The notes under the pieces are model-generated. The model saw nothing but the letters and a program-made list of their open reading frames with translations. It did no database searches and was not told the DNA's origin. From Arion vulgaris (taxonomy: Eukaryota; Mollusca; Gastropoda; Stylommatophora; Arionidae): 64,000 bases of DNA. The DNA lies in assembly GCA_020796225.1 (NCBI GenBank), contig CM036775.1:1443001-1507000 (forward strand), written 5' to 3'. This document shows positions 12,601 through 21,045 of the stretch, piece by piece. A program made the position numbers and the translations under genes. Position 1 is the first letter of the stretch, and each line of letters opens with the position of its first letter.

Positions 12601-14779
12601 TAATCAATCGAATAAGAAGCAGACAATCAAGGTTTATCAGACATAGAATTAGAAGGGATAGTTTAGAACATTTGGTTACAACAGACAAAATACAGGAGAA
12701 GAGAGATAGAGGGAGACAAAGGGACAAAACTCCGGACTGCTTGAAATCGTGGTTCGGCAATGGTTCGGAGTTGATGGATCGTACCAGAGACAGACCGATG
12801 TGGAGAGAAATGATCGCCTACGACAACCGGCACGGCACTTGATTGATTGATTTGGGTAGAAGCGTCGCTGTATCTTCTGACTTTGCAAAATGTCTTCTTA
12901 TATTTGTGTATAATTTCAGACTAGACAGTTTATACCAAGATGAATCAATTTGATTGGAAGAAATTAACAATGACTCATTTTATACAGTAGTGTTTCCCAA
13001 ACTGGGGCCTTGACCCCGGGAGTCCGTGAGGTACTCACAAGGGGTACTCAAGCGCTTGAATAAATATTATGATCTTTGACATTTCAAAGAGAAAAATAAA
13101 TGTAAAAAAACATGTATAATAACATGTAGAGAGTGTGAGCGTCTGTAGCTCAAGTAGTAGTGAGCTCGATCACAAACCCAAGCGTACCTGGTTATTTGGT
13201 GAAAATTAATGAAAATAAAAATGTGACGAATTCTGGAGTAGGGATGAAATCAGAGAAATATCTGGTCAACCACTAATAGCCACTGTTATAAGAAAGAGAA
13301 GATTGCGATATGTTGGGCATATTATGAGAAAAAAAAAAGATGAAAGAATCATAAAGGGGCATTGAAGGTAAAAGCAAATGGTTCAAGTAAGGAAGGAGGC
13401 CCACTAAGGTAAGAACAAATGGTTCAAGTAAGGAAGAGGCCCACTAAAAAATGAAACGATCTTTACCGAGAGAGGTGAGAAATATTGGACTAAAATTTAT
13501 TGAAAAGATTGAACGAGTTGTTCAGGATAGAGTGGTATGAAGAAATTGTTAGCAGGAACATATAACAGTAGTAATAGTAGCACGTGTAGACCATACCAAA
13601 TAACAGTAGTAATAGTAGCACGTGTAGACCATACCAAATAACAGTAGTAATAGTAGCACGTGTAGACCATACCAAATAAAGTTAATGCTTTCTCGAGTAA
13701 GAGTGAAGAAAAATTGAAGTATTTTGGAAATATAAAGAGACACGAAGGGTTGGAGAAGACCTTTTGAAAGGAGATATTCTGACAAAGAGGAAGACTACGG
13801 AGAAGATGGATTCAGGATGTAACAGATGATTTGAGCATGACGGTTGCTGCGGCTGGACACCTGGCCCATTAGAAAGACAAGTTCCGAAGGACTGCTAGAG
13901 GCAAAGTTCTGCTCATGACATGTTATTTGATGATGATCCAACTGAAGTAGGATCGACATGAGAGCCTTAAGATCAGACAAATTACCTATATAAATCCCAT
14001 GAATATGGTCTAAAGGCGAAGGAGTGACTGCATTGCAGCGAGTTTTCCCACATGACTTCGATCATATCGGCAGAAATGGCTCGCCTCTTAAATGTGTTGC
14101 CAAGCCTTAACTCCGTAGAACCAGTAACAATCCTAGAGATCTCATGAAAAAATTGCACATGCGAATCGATTCGAACCACAACCTTCAAAACGACAAGCAG
14201 ACGTCTTAACTTCTTCGCTATAGCGACCCCGCCCGTGTGGTGCCGGGGACCGCAAGCAGGGCAAAGAATAGTACCACTGCGACCTATAAGGCATATCGTA
14301 AGAGGCAACGGATGTGGGACCTAGGAAGCTACCTAGTAAATAAAAAATGTAGCAAAAATCGGATTAGGCGCATAACTGGCACAACGTACAATAGCTCTTA
14401 TGCTAAGATCACATACAAATCACACAGAATGGTTAACAAATGGTCGACATGGAGCGTTTGAAGAAGAAGCCATAGAGGTCCCAAATGAGAAACTGAGTAG
14501 TAAGTTAGTTCTTACATAAATTTAATTTAATATTGTAATAATGGTTTTTTCTCCAGATTCCCGCATCAAATGGTATACGCTCGCTGCTCATGTGGACGTT
14601 GCGCAGCAACCAATGGCGTTTATCACGTGTGCCGTCCCATTTACCAATCACTTCACGTTATACGAAGAGTTTGTAGAAATGGCATCTACATATATATTTC
14701 TACATACGTAAATTTACCAGTGGCGTGTGTGTGCTCATATAGAGAAACTTTATTAGTAAATAAAAGACAAAAAACCTGA
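3606..14779 (+). CDS. Interleukin-17-like secreted cytokine (3 exons, 167 aa)
   Basis: Exons 3606-3756, 10477-10606 and 14557-14779 join in phase (1, then 2) at donors TCCG/GTAGGT and ACAG/GTAATT and acceptors TTGCAG and CTCCAG. Exon 1 encodes a signal peptide (residues 1-19, hydrophobic AAIILAMCMTC, ending VVHA) and an N-glycosylation site NLS at 40-42. Exon 2 carries Cys63 and the IL-17 hallmark SLCPWVYVTDLDYDR (80-94). Exon 3 continues FPHQMVYARCSCGRC (95-109), then IRRVCRNGIYIYI and a closing VACVCSY (149-155). The cysteine pairs 104/106 and 151/153 match the cystine-knot pattern of the family. Length is normal for IL-17. Exons 2 and 3 are firm. Exon 1 is inferred from phase, signal peptide and position, because a 6.7-kb repeat-filled intron separates it. 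An acceptor-like CCCCAG at 3592-3597 leaves room for a 5' UTR intron. Molluscs and other invertebrates carry many IL-17 paralogues. Its expression and receptor cannot be read from sequence. Confidence 0.8.
3778..3838. repeat. 30-bp tandem duplication
   Basis: TTCTGTTTGTACCTTTGCTT plus CTACTTCTTC is repeated twice, just inside intron 1 of the IL-17-like gene. Confidence 0.8.
3840..4330 (-). mobile_element. LINE-zeta 3' fragments
   Basis: On the - strand 4110-3960 encodes the LINE-zeta C-terminus (KTIYEAHRKAVLEISSYL), followed by its 3' UTR (CCTGAAGCTGTTAGACAAAC). A second related 3' end at 3905-3855 contains AAAACATGATTAGAGAAT, which recurs in the 58-bp satellite at 43-50 kb. The upstream RT part of this LINE grades directly into the 59-bp satellite, whose first degenerate units start near 4255. 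Confidence 0.65.
4255..5985. repeat. 59-bp satellite array, about 29 units
   Basis: Successive 60-base lines shift by one position, so the period is 59 bp. Units carry GATGAAGTTCAGTAGGCAAC, TGCTGAACCCACTTTTGTCA and TGCTGTCTCTTCATTT. Units from about 4640 onward are nearly identical, while 4255-4640 is degenerate. The consensus aligns with LINE-zeta RT sequence on the - strand (for example 26198-26255 and 38360-38410, GATGAAGTTCAGTA and CCCACTTTTT and TCTTCAT). The array is thus an amplified internal LINE segment, inside intron 1 of the IL-17-like gene. Confidence 0.95.
6033..6092 (-). mobile_element. SINE-B 3' fragment
   Basis: GTGATCTAAGC and GAGCGATTGTACGTTGTGC match the 3' half of SINE-B on the - strand, as at 55188-55220. 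It lies between the satellite and LINE-lambda. Confidence 0.5.
6095..7725 (+). mobile_element. LINE-lambda reverse transcriptase with C-terminal C2H2 zinc finger, frameshifted
   Basis: 5'-truncated non-LTR element. Decayed start: AIVHLYKRKGNRQACDNHRG. RT motifs follow in order: GFRAGRGT-like SFRAGRGTADMIFA (6290-6340), motif A FVDLTKAFDTVN (6387-6422), motif B NGVKQGCVLAPTLFS in a shifted frame near 6560-6605, catalytic FADD in NLLFADDCALATN (6748-6785), then YLGSLLSRSANIDSEV and the thumb YASETWTVYSRHARKLNHF. After a frame change near 7400, KKRFKDTLKVSLKCFDID leads into a C2H2 finger, CPTCGRGFCSRIGLYSHLRTH (7630-7692), before the stop near 7717. At least three frame disruptions (about 6540, 6870 and 7390) mean it is inactive. 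A C-terminal C2H2 finger is known in some metazoan LINEs. Confidence 0.85.
7715..7918 (-). mobile_element. SINE-B copy
   Basis: The - strand matches the SINE-B body: TTATGCGCCTACAAGTAGGC, TTTTTATTTACTAGGGTAGC and CTCTTACGACATGCCTTGTA on the + strand are its diagnostic blocks in reverse. It abuts the stop of LINE-lambda, so it may have inserted into that LINE's 3' end. Confidence 0.7.
8008..8412 (-). mobile_element. SINE-A copy
   Basis: The + strand reads from the reversed tail (CATCATTGCACTTCAATGAG) through the body to a reversed tRNA-like head, with GTCTCTGTGACATAGAGG at 8389-8406. Box B is damaged relative to the other copies. Confidence 0.7.
8445..8835. repeat. 29-bp array followed by a composite repeat
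   Basis: At 8445-8567 a 29-bp unit (CTACTTTTACTTTGTTTGTA plus GGTGTTTCA) repeats about four times. At 8568-8835 a longer composite unit (TTTACTTTAACTTAATGAAA, then GTTTAGATTATCTTGGTAGA) alternates with short TAGAAATCTCA blocks. This is the left part of a 2-kb minisatellite block in intron 1 of the IL-17-like gene. Confidence 0.85.
8836..10062. repeat. 20-bp minisatellite, about 60 units, with 424-bp higher-order repeat
   Basis: The unit is CTATTTGGTAGAAATCTCAA, with AA or GA at the end. An irregular spacer (CTCTTCCGTTTCAAATATTG) occurs at 9169 and again 424 bp later. This shows that a block of about 20 units was duplicated as a larger unit. Confidence 0.95.
10066..10385. repeat. 22-bp minisatellite, about 14 units
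   Basis: The unit is AAATATTGAAATATAATACA plus TC, with A/C variants (GAAACATAATAC). It ends about 90 bp before exon 2 of the IL-17-like gene. Confidence 0.95.
10620..10978 (+). mobile_element. LINE-gamma C-terminal fragment
   Basis: Open frame encoding FYRRMMRIPWTAKMTNVKVL, FFGHVMRRRGLEHIVTTGKI and LWHGRASTSELTSN. The 3' boundary is ragged near GTGATGATTATTG. It starts right after exon 2 of the IL-17-like gene, in intron 2. Confidence 0.8.
10980..11640 (+). mobile_element. LINE-zeta-like fragment split by a SINE insertion
   Basis: The left part (10990-11140) encodes AGLMVWTGIKVITRQSPQRA. The right part (11473-11640) resumes with RYNGSRSSGRPRN, then 3' UTR with TTCGACCTGACGCCGAACAG. Both flank a 332-bp SINE and share the 13-bp duplication CTGGCACTCAGAT. 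Confidence 0.7.
11141..11472 (-). mobile_element. SINE-G, tRNA-derived, with intact target duplication
   Basis: A complete insertion flanked by CTGGCACTCAGAT at 11128-11140 and 11473-11485. On the - strand it starts GGGGACTGCC, with box A-like TAGCTCGGCCTGCTAGC and box B GGGTTCGAACC. It ends in a short A tail (TTTTTTTT at 11140-11147 on the + strand). The body block CTGATTTTTGCGTGAAAATC also occurs at 21725-21750 and 56206-56225. Confidence 0.8.
11735..11965 (+). mobile_element. RNase H domain fragment of a LINE-eta-like element
   Basis: The + strand encodes TIIMSDSMNMLQMIESGSM, then after a frame change YSPGHARVQGNERADFLA. These are the last catalytic blocks of the RNase H domain of jockey/I-type LINEs (DS..., then GH...GNE.AD). 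Nothing recognisable remains between 11966 and 12360. Confidence 0.65.
12363..12860 (+). mobile_element. LINE-gamma C-terminal fragment
   Basis: An open frame of about 157 codons encodes IQCYIEPILLYGSESWTMN, FLKRMLKVPWTARKTNEEIL, LEHLVTTDKIQEKRDRGRQ and WREMIAYDNRHGT. It ends in a TTGATTGATTGATTTG tail. This is one of the least damaged C-terminal pieces, but it lacks palm and endonuclease. Confidence 0.85.
12985..13125. mobile_element. hAT-type MITE end, truncated
   Basis: TAGTGTTTCCCAAACTGGGG at 12988-13007 is a hAT-like terminal sequence matching the left end of the MITE at 60854. The following ACATTTCAAAGAGAAAAAT matches its interior. The right end is missing. Confidence 0.5.
13133..13215 (+). 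mobile_element. SINE-H head
   Basis: GCGTCTGTAGCTCAAGTAGT and GTGAGCTCGATCACAAACCC followed by GTACCTGGTT resemble the 60-bp units at 52.5-53.0 kb and the flank at 53177. This is probably the tRNA-like head of a SINE. Confidence 0.45.
13216..13375 (+). mobile_element. LINE-delta C-terminal fragment
   Basis: Encodes EFWSRDEIREISGQPL, then IATVIRKRRLRYVGHIMRKK. This is the usual C-terminal signature of RT families whose better pieces are at 60010-60260 and 62228-62645. Confidence 0.55.
13561..13677. repeat. 38-bp tandem repeat, 3 units
   Basis: ATAACAGTAGTAATAGTAGC plus ACGTGTAGACCATACCAA repeats three times with no visible divergence. Confidence 0.9.
13700..13940 (+). mobile_element. LINE-alpha C-terminal fragment
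   Basis: Encodes KYFGNIKRHEGLEKT, then RLRRRWIQDVTDDLSMTVAA, ending at TTTGATGATGATCC. Two stop/frame lesions interrupt it. Confidence 0.6.
13985..14227 (-). mobile_element. SINE-F, tRNA-derived
   Basis: On the - strand the head reads TATAGCGAAGAAGTTAAG (box A-like) and GTGGTTCGAATC (box B), followed by GTGCAATTTTTTCATGAGAT. The same head and body occur at 33136-33400 (+). It abuts SINE-B at 14228. Confidence 0.6.
14228..14468 (+). mobile_element. SINE-B copy
   Basis: Full-length-looking: CGCCCGTGTGGTGCCGGG head, ATAGTACCACTGCGACCTA, TAGTAAATAAAAAATGTAGC and a 3' end GGAGCGTTTGAAGAAGAAG. It lies about 90 bp upstream of exon 3 of the IL-17-like gene. Confidence 0.75.
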
Positions 14780-15680
14780 TGTTATTTACTGCAGTTATTT
14801 CAAGGAAACACCCTTTTGTTGTGAGAAAAGATGGGTTACATTCGTTTATTAAATTCCATGTTTTCTAAAAAAATGTAGGTTTTAAAAAATCGGTATGAAA
14901 TTATAGTGTAAACGAAATAAGCATTCACGAAAGAAGTAAGGTATATGGTGTTTGTAAAGTCTAACAACACTTCATATGTAGATCAGCTTGAAAAATTATG
15001 TACGTGACATCAGCTAGTTAAAAAATGTGCTAAAACAAAGTAGTGAAATTAGTCACAATAGTTACTGCTATTGTCTACTGTTGTTCTTGGTAAACTAGAA
15101 AGAACAAATGAAATATTAATTATAGCAGATGTTGGAAATATCCACCACGGACTTCATGATATGTCTGTACACGTTTCTTCATATTGTCCAATATTCTTTC
15201 TTCAGTTGAAAACATCATTATGGTTTGAGTGAAAAGAATTACCCCAGCAGACAACAGTCATTCACTGCATATTGCGTCATAATTGACTATGGAGATCGGA
15301 GCACCTATGGGCATGTCGAAAGTGCTATGATGATAGTCCTCTGATAACTGACTATGAAACACACTTTTTAATGACGGATGTACTTCGTTTTTCACATTTT
15401 TCTACATATGAAGTGTTGTGAGACTTTACAAACATCTTGTAGTTTATAGAGTACAAAATCAAGAACATTGTAAAGTACAATCTTTATCCCAACATTATGC
15501 TATCCGTGTCAAACCTGGATGTTAACATCAAACGATAAGAAGAAAACTAGTCACCACAGAGATGGGACATTTAGATAGACTGCTGGGTGTATAAAGAAGA
15601 GATCGTTCTAGAATTCTCATCTTATCCTGACGCTGTTAGAGACAAGAAGATAACGACTCACATTTATTTGTCAGTATTGG
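14780..15680. other. Mostly unassigned AT-rich DNA with transposon scraps
   Basis: No gene seen. On the - strand 15225-15125 encodes ERILDNMKKRVQTYHEVRGG, resembling the C-terminus of a DNA-transposon protein (weak). 15285-15345 (+) matches the LINE-eta end (SEHLWACRKCYDD). 15505-15660 (+) is a LINE-zeta scrap (RRKLVTTEMG) with the 3' sequence CTTATCCTGACGCTGT. The part just after 14780 is probably the IL-17-like 3' UTR. Confidence 0.4.
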
Positions 15681-15689
15681 CTCTAAGTG

Positions 15690-15812
15690 TTGATTGATTG
15701 GACCATCATCATTGCACTTCGGTGAGTAACTATGTGTGCTCCGATCTCTTTCTTACACTGAAAGATCTCAGCTGCACTGCACGAACTTCGTAGAACCGGC
15801 GAGGCTCTAAGT
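15690..15812 (-). mobile_element. SINE-A 3' fragment
   Basis: The reversed SINE-A tail (GACCATCATCATTGCACTTC, TGTGTGCTCCGATCTCTTTC) breaks off after about 120 bp. The head is absent. Confidence 0.6.
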
Positions 15813-15941
15813 AGCACTAAGGAACTCTCTTAATAACTTTAATAGACAATAATTAGTTGTTTATCATGTTTTTCATTTTCTGTCATTTTCTTGTTGGTCT
15901 TAGTACGTGTATATCTAGTGTTTAGTTTTAATTTAATCCTC

Positions 15942-16062
15942 AGTTCATCATCACTGCACATCAAACCAATTAGTTTATAAGTGCTCCGATCTCATCCTCA
16001 GTTCATCATCACTGCACATCAAACCAATTAGTTTATAAGTGCTCCGATCTCATCCTCAGTAT
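15942..16062. repeat. 58-bp tandem duplication
   Basis: TCCTCAGTTCATCATCACTG through GTGCTCCGATCTCA occurs twice without visible divergence. Confidence 0.85.
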
Positions 16063-16140
16063 GTCTCTCAGCGTGTAACAACTAATGATACTCGTTCTTT
16101 CTTGGTTTACTATTCTTCTTTGACTTCCAGTATTGTGCTT

Positions 16141-16318
16141 ATTCTGAGTAAAGAACCATTAGTCTGGGTAACGCACCATTAGTCTGGGTAAAGCCCTTTC
16201 AGTCTGGGTAAAGCCCTTTCAGTCTGGGTAAAGCACCTTTAGTCTGGGTAAAGCACCTTTAGTCTGGGTAAAGCACCTTCAGTCTGGATAGAGCATCGTT
16301 AGTTTAGGTAAAGCACTG
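16141..16318. repeat. 20-bp minisatellite, about 8 units
   Basis: TTTAGTCTGGGTAAAGCACC-type units, with CCCTTTC and CACCTTC variants. Confidence 0.85.
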
Positions 16319-16720
16319 TTATGTCCACTGGCATGCCCAAACGTAACTTGTCTGAGACTCGTCCATATCAAATAAACGAGAGCGTACCGCATTAATGACA
16401 TTTGCTCTGTCCATACTTCTGCCCGCTTGAGTCTGTGCATTGTTTACAAGAAAGCACACTCGTTACGCTGTACTTCAGCATGTTCAGGTGTGTACAGCCA
16501 AGTCATTTACTTGAGATGTGACCTCTGAATGCTGTCCACACATTCCACGCGCAGACTTCCAGATTCAATCCTTTGAAGCATATTCAACGAGTATGATATC
16601 ACAATCGTATCTCAGCCTGTTGTTCAGCCACCCCATAAAGAGCACTGGAGGCAGCGGTGATCTCCATAGTCATGCTCGAGGTTGTTGTCTCGAAGGCGCC
16701 ACAGTCTTAATTAAGTGTTC
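16319..16720 (-). mobile_element. RNase H region of a LINE-eta-like element
   Basis: On the - strand: LAVYTPEHAEVQRNE (RNase H end, compare 11860), followed by VWTEQMSLMRYALVYLIWTS. The upstream part (16720-16520) is more decayed. Confidence 0.5.
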
Positions 16721-16879
16721 TTCCTTTTTGTTGTGCTGAATAAGTTCAAGCTAATCGGTTATGTAGTGATGTCTGCAAGTGTTTACCATTTGGTAGATTA
16801 TTTTATGCGTTTAGTTCATCTGTCATTCGAGGACTGCGCTGTTTTCTGTCATTCAGCGGTTGTATGTGTATGGCCTTTT

Positions 16880-17510
16880 TCGTCTTAACAGACGATCAAT
16901 TGACAAGTGTTTTACTGTGACAACCTCTGAATTTTCACTTTTCTCTCTTGTCTTTCAGCTCATACATAAGTCTCTTCTCAAAAGACTCTGCGCCCTTGCG
17001 CAATATAGCTTTCTACGCGCCCGAGTGGTTATCGGAGCCCAAATTTGGGGTGCAAAGAATAGAAACACTGTTACCTGTTACGCTTGACGTAAGAGGCGAC
17101 CAAGGAGGTTCGAATTTTTTTTTTTTTTTTTAAGTATTTATTTTTCGTTTTTGCATTACATTTCATTGTTTACAGACATTTGTGAACTGATATAATTATG
17201 CCCGTGAAATGAAAATATGAGATGGTGGGCTTTCGATGATGGTGATGATGATAATGATGTTACATATATACTTATATATACATGCACATAGGGGTCTACC
17301 AAACCAATGTGCAACGTATACACGTTCTTGGCAAAGATCAAACATATCACAGAGTGATTAAAATTGGTGGTAAAGAACGAACGCAAAGAAGAAGATCGCA
17401 TTCTACACAACTCTGTCATCAGCTAGTTTTTCTCTTGTGCTGGGACTTACACAACTCTGTCATCAGCTAGTTTTTCTCATGTGTATGGACCTATAGAAAA
17501 GATCTTCATT
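16880..17510 (-). mobile_element. LINE-kappa 3' fragment interrupted by SINE-C
   Basis: 16885-17020 and 17397-17510 are two halves of one repeat that is continuous at 51930-52070 (CTCATACATAAGTCTCTTCT, then ACACAACTCTGTCATCAGCT). A SINE-C copy separates them, with TTCTAC on both sides. The - strand reads like an RT C-terminus (LLRRDLCMS, KTREKRK). The left half contains a single ancestral copy of the 68-bp unit that is amplified at 51.1-51.9 kb. Confidence 0.55.
17022..17400 (+). mobile_element. SINE-C with internal T-rich insertion
   Basis: Head: GCCCGAGTGGTTATCGGAGC (leucine/serine-tRNA-like box A). Then GTGCAAAGAATAGAAACACT and, after a T19 run and about 175 bp of foreign sequence (17110-17288), the 3' part CCAATGTGCAACGTATACAC and AACGCAAAGAAGAAGATC. 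Confidence 0.65.
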
Positions 17511-17513
17511 GGG

Positions 17514-17800
17514 GCATTGCAGACATCTTTATATCTGAGCAGTGGTCTCCCCAGCTAGCCCCATTGCAGACATCTTTATATCTGAGCAGTGGTCTCCCCA
17601 GCTAGCCCCATTGCAGACATCTTTATATCTGAGCAGTGGTCTCCCCAGCTAGCCCCATTGCAGACATCTTTATATCTGAGCAGTGGTCTCCCCAGCTAGC
17701 CCCATTGCAGACATCTTTATATCTGAGCAGTGGTCTCCCCAGCTAGCCCCATTGCAGACATCTTTATATCTGAGCAGTGGTCTCCCCAGCTAGCCCCATT
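17514..17800. repeat. 47-bp tandem repeat, 6 units
   Basis: GCAGACATCTTTATATCTGA plus GCAGTGGTCTCCCCAGCTAG and CCCCATT, six near-identical units. The last joins LINE-beta sequence. Confidence 0.95.
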
Positions 17801-18240
17801 GTTAAGACTACACTGACAGCTAAACAACAGATGATCAACAGCATTTTCATATCTACTTTGTGTTACCAGAGCCAAACATGCACAATGCGCAAAGTACAGT
17901 CACAAAAAATAACTACATGTAAAATGCGCTGTTTGCGAAAAGTTACCAACAGCACCAGAAAAGACAGCGTCATAAGAATGCATCCAAACTCCATAGTATA
18001 CAGAGTCTTCAACAACAGAACATCATGAAAGAAGGCGAGAAGAAGACCACGAAAAAGATGGTTAGATGGCATAGCAGAATCCTGTGAAAGAGCAAAAATA
18101 ACCCAAAAATCAAGCAGTGAATCACCCAAGCTACCAGAACAGCGCAAGACAAAAACAGAAAACCACGACACTGGGCAACAACCCGGTAGCAGTGTGACGA
18201 CACTGGGCAACAACCCGGGAGCAGTGGGACGACAAAAGAA
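17795..18240 (+). mobile_element. LINE-beta C-terminal fragment with two tail repeats
   Basis: Encodes KQQMINSIFISTLCYQSQTC, ITTCKMRCLRKVTNSTRKD, a deletion, then RPRKRWLDGIAESCERAK. It ends with two 32-bp tail units (CACTGGGCAACAACCCGG) and ACAAAAGAAGAAGACGAAG. Confidence 0.8.
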
Positions 18241-18254
18241 GAAGACGAAGGTCT

Positions 18255-18345
18255 GCCCTGGTGCCTCTTCCTCTCCGAAAGTTCATAGAACAACATTTGT
18301 TTTGGTATGCAATAAGTTTCCATTCTTCTCACATGCACCAACCAT
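18255..18345 (-). mobile_element. LINE-lambda-type C-terminal scrap
   Basis: On the - strand: VHVRRMETYCIPKQMLFYEL, then SERKRHQGRP, equivalent to the VGHVADTTPDKRIPKQLMYG region of the element at 6.1-7.7 kb. Confidence 0.5.
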
Positions 18346-18589
18346 CTAGTCGTCCACTGCTGAGCATGCCCATGATGGAAGGCAGGTGTGCACGTTGCAG
18401 TACTTCAGAGTTGGTTATCTTGTCGTTCAGCGGTTACCACACTATGAAATCGTGGTTAATAGTTTCGTGAAGGTCTGCACATAGCCGTCAGTTTGGATAT
18501 TGATGGGTTTCTTTCTGGGAGTGGACGCAGCTCTAACAAGTTTGAGAACCCGCATTTAGTCAATGAAAAAACAAATGACCAAACATAGA

Positions 18590-18900
18590 ATTCAAACTAC
18601 ACATCCCTCATTCTTACGGCACCCAAATGGAAGTTTAGAGCCCAACTGGTCAAATTGAGGGGAGACGAGACAGAGGAAGACATAGAGATACAAATTTGGA
18701 CAGCCTGACTTCATGGCATGGAAGAGTGTCAACATTTCAGATGATAGAAAACACCAGAGATTTGTGAAGATCCATGATCGCCTACACCAGATGCTGACCC
18801 ATTGCATAACCCTTTAGACGAGAGTTTTTGAGTACACAACCAGCTAGATCTACTCGAAGGGCTTGTGGTTCAAATCCTATGCTTGGTTAAAAAAAAAAAA
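18590..18900 (+). mobile_element. Decayed LINE-gamma end and a tRNA-like SINE head
   Basis: 18650-18800 encodes IEGRRDRGRHRDTNLDSLTS and STFQMIENTRD (LINE-gamma). 18811-18885 has a box B GGTTCAAATCC with a preceding box A-like stretch and then A14, suggesting a SINE head. Confidence 0.5.
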
Positions 18901-19049
18901 AATCCCAGTCACCACTAAATACTTGTTCATTGTCTATTTATCAGTGACTCCGGCGCTTTACCTGGATTCTTAACATTTCTTTTTAGTAGATGAAGAATCA
19001 GACTATTGACTCATAGTTCATATGTACGGTTCCAATTGTACTGCAACAA

Positions 19050-19400
19050 GTCACTCCATAATTGCTCCGTTTCTGTGCCAACGAAAATCACACGAAATGC
19101 TAACAACTGTCTTTTGTCTATTCCCAGGTGGAAGATGTAGTTGGCTGTCCACTCTTGCCGTTAAGCGTAGGGATGGGAGTTTTAATTTGCGTTCTAGTGC
19201 TAGATGAGTCGCCCTTGTTGTGTTGTATCCGTGTTTATGTAGTATGGTCTTGATATTGTCTATCCATCTTTTTCTTGGTCTTCCCTTAGCTCTAGTACCC
19301 GATCTCTTTTTATTGTATCTTGTGTGAAATAATTCCAGAACGAAACAGCCGTGCCGCCACAAAAAGCAACCTGCACTGCATAAATGAATATGCCCGTCGC
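19050..19400 (-). mobile_element. LINE RT C-terminal fragment
   Basis: On the - strand: GRPRKRWIDNIKTILHKHGY, then ATHLALERKLKLPSLRLTAR. This GRPRKRWID signature is typical of animal endonuclease-RT LINEs. I could not place it in the families named above. Confidence 0.6.
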
Positions 19401-19573
19401 TAAAGTGTCAACACAAAACTGTTCATCACTTGAGTTGCAATTATGAACTAACAAACAATCTTCCCATGACAATCATTGCAAGTTTGTTTACTCTATATCC
19501 TCTTCTTGTCCCGTTTGAAACATAAGACCTCCACAATATATTTCCATTCTGTACCGTTCTGTAATCTTTCTAC

Positions 19574-19660
19574 TCAGTGGCGGCTCGTGATAATTTTTGT
19601 TGGTGGGGCCAGACAGATTTTTCGGAAAAATCATAGTTTTGGGTTGTTATATTTTAATTT
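19574..19660 (+). mobile_element. Possible hAT terminal sequence
   Basis: CAGTGGCGGCTCGTGATAAT resembles the start of many hAT transposons. No partner end was found, so this stays tentative. Confidence 0.3.
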
Positions 19661-19834
19661 ATAATTGTATTTTCTTTTCATCATTGATAATTATTGTTGT
19701 AATGTTAACTGTTCCAATTTTTGTGTGTGTAAAATTAAAACAAAATCACAGCAAACAAAATTATTTTGTTTCCCTTTAATTTGTGAATTTTTATTGTTTT
19801 ACTTTAACGACACTATTTTGAGGACACACTTACT

Positions 19835-20090
19835 TACTTATTCCTCTCCACTTCTCATGGAGCATAGGGCCTCAACATTTGTTTGCCACTCTTCTCGGTC
19901 TCTGTCTGTTTTCTTTATGGTCTCCCAGGACAGTTGAGCTGTCTGTTTAGGGCATCTTCTTTTCGTTTTCCTTGCGGGTTCCACTCAAGTGCTTGTCTAG
20001 TGACACTCGACTGTGTCTTCCGACCCATCGCCATTTTCTCTCTATCTGAGTGCAACTATATCATACCATCTCAGTCTGAGAATTTTGAGG
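19835..20090 (-). mobile_element. LINE-epsilon C-terminal fragment
   Basis: On the - strand: SSVTRQALEWNPQGKRKRRC, then REEWQTNVEALCSMRSGEE. This is the very common RT tail VTRQAL.WNPQGKR. It is truncated upstream. Confidence 0.7.
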
Positions 20091-20107
20091 ACTATTTTAC
20101 TTTCTTC

Positions 20108-20360
20108 TTCTTCTTATGCTTCGTTCTTTACGATCAATTTTAATCACTCTTTGTGATATGTTTGATCTTTGCCAAGAACATGTATACGTTGCACATTGGT
20201 TTGGTAGGCCCCTAAACGCAGAGACTTCAACACGTTTAGGACACGTGCATCCGATTTCAGCCTAACCTCCTTAGTCGCCTCTTATGACATGCATGGAAGG
20301 TAACAGTGGTTCTATTCTTTACACCCCAAATTTGGGCCGGTAACCACTCGGGCATATTTT
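20108..20360 (-). mobile_element. SINE-C copy
   Basis: The reversed SINE-C: CGTTCTTTACGATCAATTTT, TGTATACGTTGCACATTGGT, and the head GGGCCGGTAACCACTCGGGC at 20334-20353 on the + strand. Confidence 0.75.
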
Positions 20361-20404
20361 ACTTTATCTGTGCTAGTTGCCATATTTTTCCTGGCAAAAT
20401 TTTC

Positions 20405-20840
20405 ATTGGAGGGTTTCTGTGGCGTAGAGGTTAGGTGCTTGTCTCTCGTGCCAAGGGTACTTTGTTCGCTCCATCGTGGAGCCATCTGCATATATTTTCC
20501 AGAGATCTCTGATCTCAGTGTAGGTGAGATCGAGTTCCTATCGGAGACGGACGATAAAATGAAGGTCTGGTGTTTAATTTGAGCACATAAAAGAACCATT
20601 GACAGTTCAAAATCGAGAAGAGCAGGCTGTAAAGCCATTGCCTGGGCAAAATTCATTAGAAAAGATTAAAAATAAAATTCCTCCATAACTACCTTCACGA
20701 TCTTCAAATTACATTGGAGACCTTCTCCGGTACTACGGAGTTTGCTCACTGCAGCTGAGATCGTCCAGTGTAAGAAAGAGATTGGAGCACACATGGTTAC
20801 TCACCAAAGTGCAATGATGATGGTCCTATCAACCAATCAA
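20405..20840 (+). mobile_element. SINE-A copy
   Basis: Head GGGTTTCTGTGGCGTAGAGG, box B-like TTGTTCGCTCC, body and tail CCTATCAACCAATCAAAG. It is one of the better preserved copies, at about 430 bp. Confidence 0.8.
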
Positions 20841-20914
20841 AGAAAGAAAAAAGCAATCACAAACGTTCACAAAATAAAATGTGGAAATTTGATTAGTTAG
20901 TTAAAAATATACAA

Positions 20915-21045
20915 ACATTGAATGAAGCATGACAAGTTTGTCTACAGATGAAAATATACAAACATTGAATGAAGTATGACAAGTATGTCTACAGATGAAA
21001 ATATACAAACATTGAATGAAGTATGACAAGTCTGTCTACAGACAA
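20915..21045. repeat. 47-bp tandem repeat, 3 units
   Basis: ACAAACATTGAATGAAGTAT plus GACAAGTATGTCTACAGATG, three units. Confidence 0.85.
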
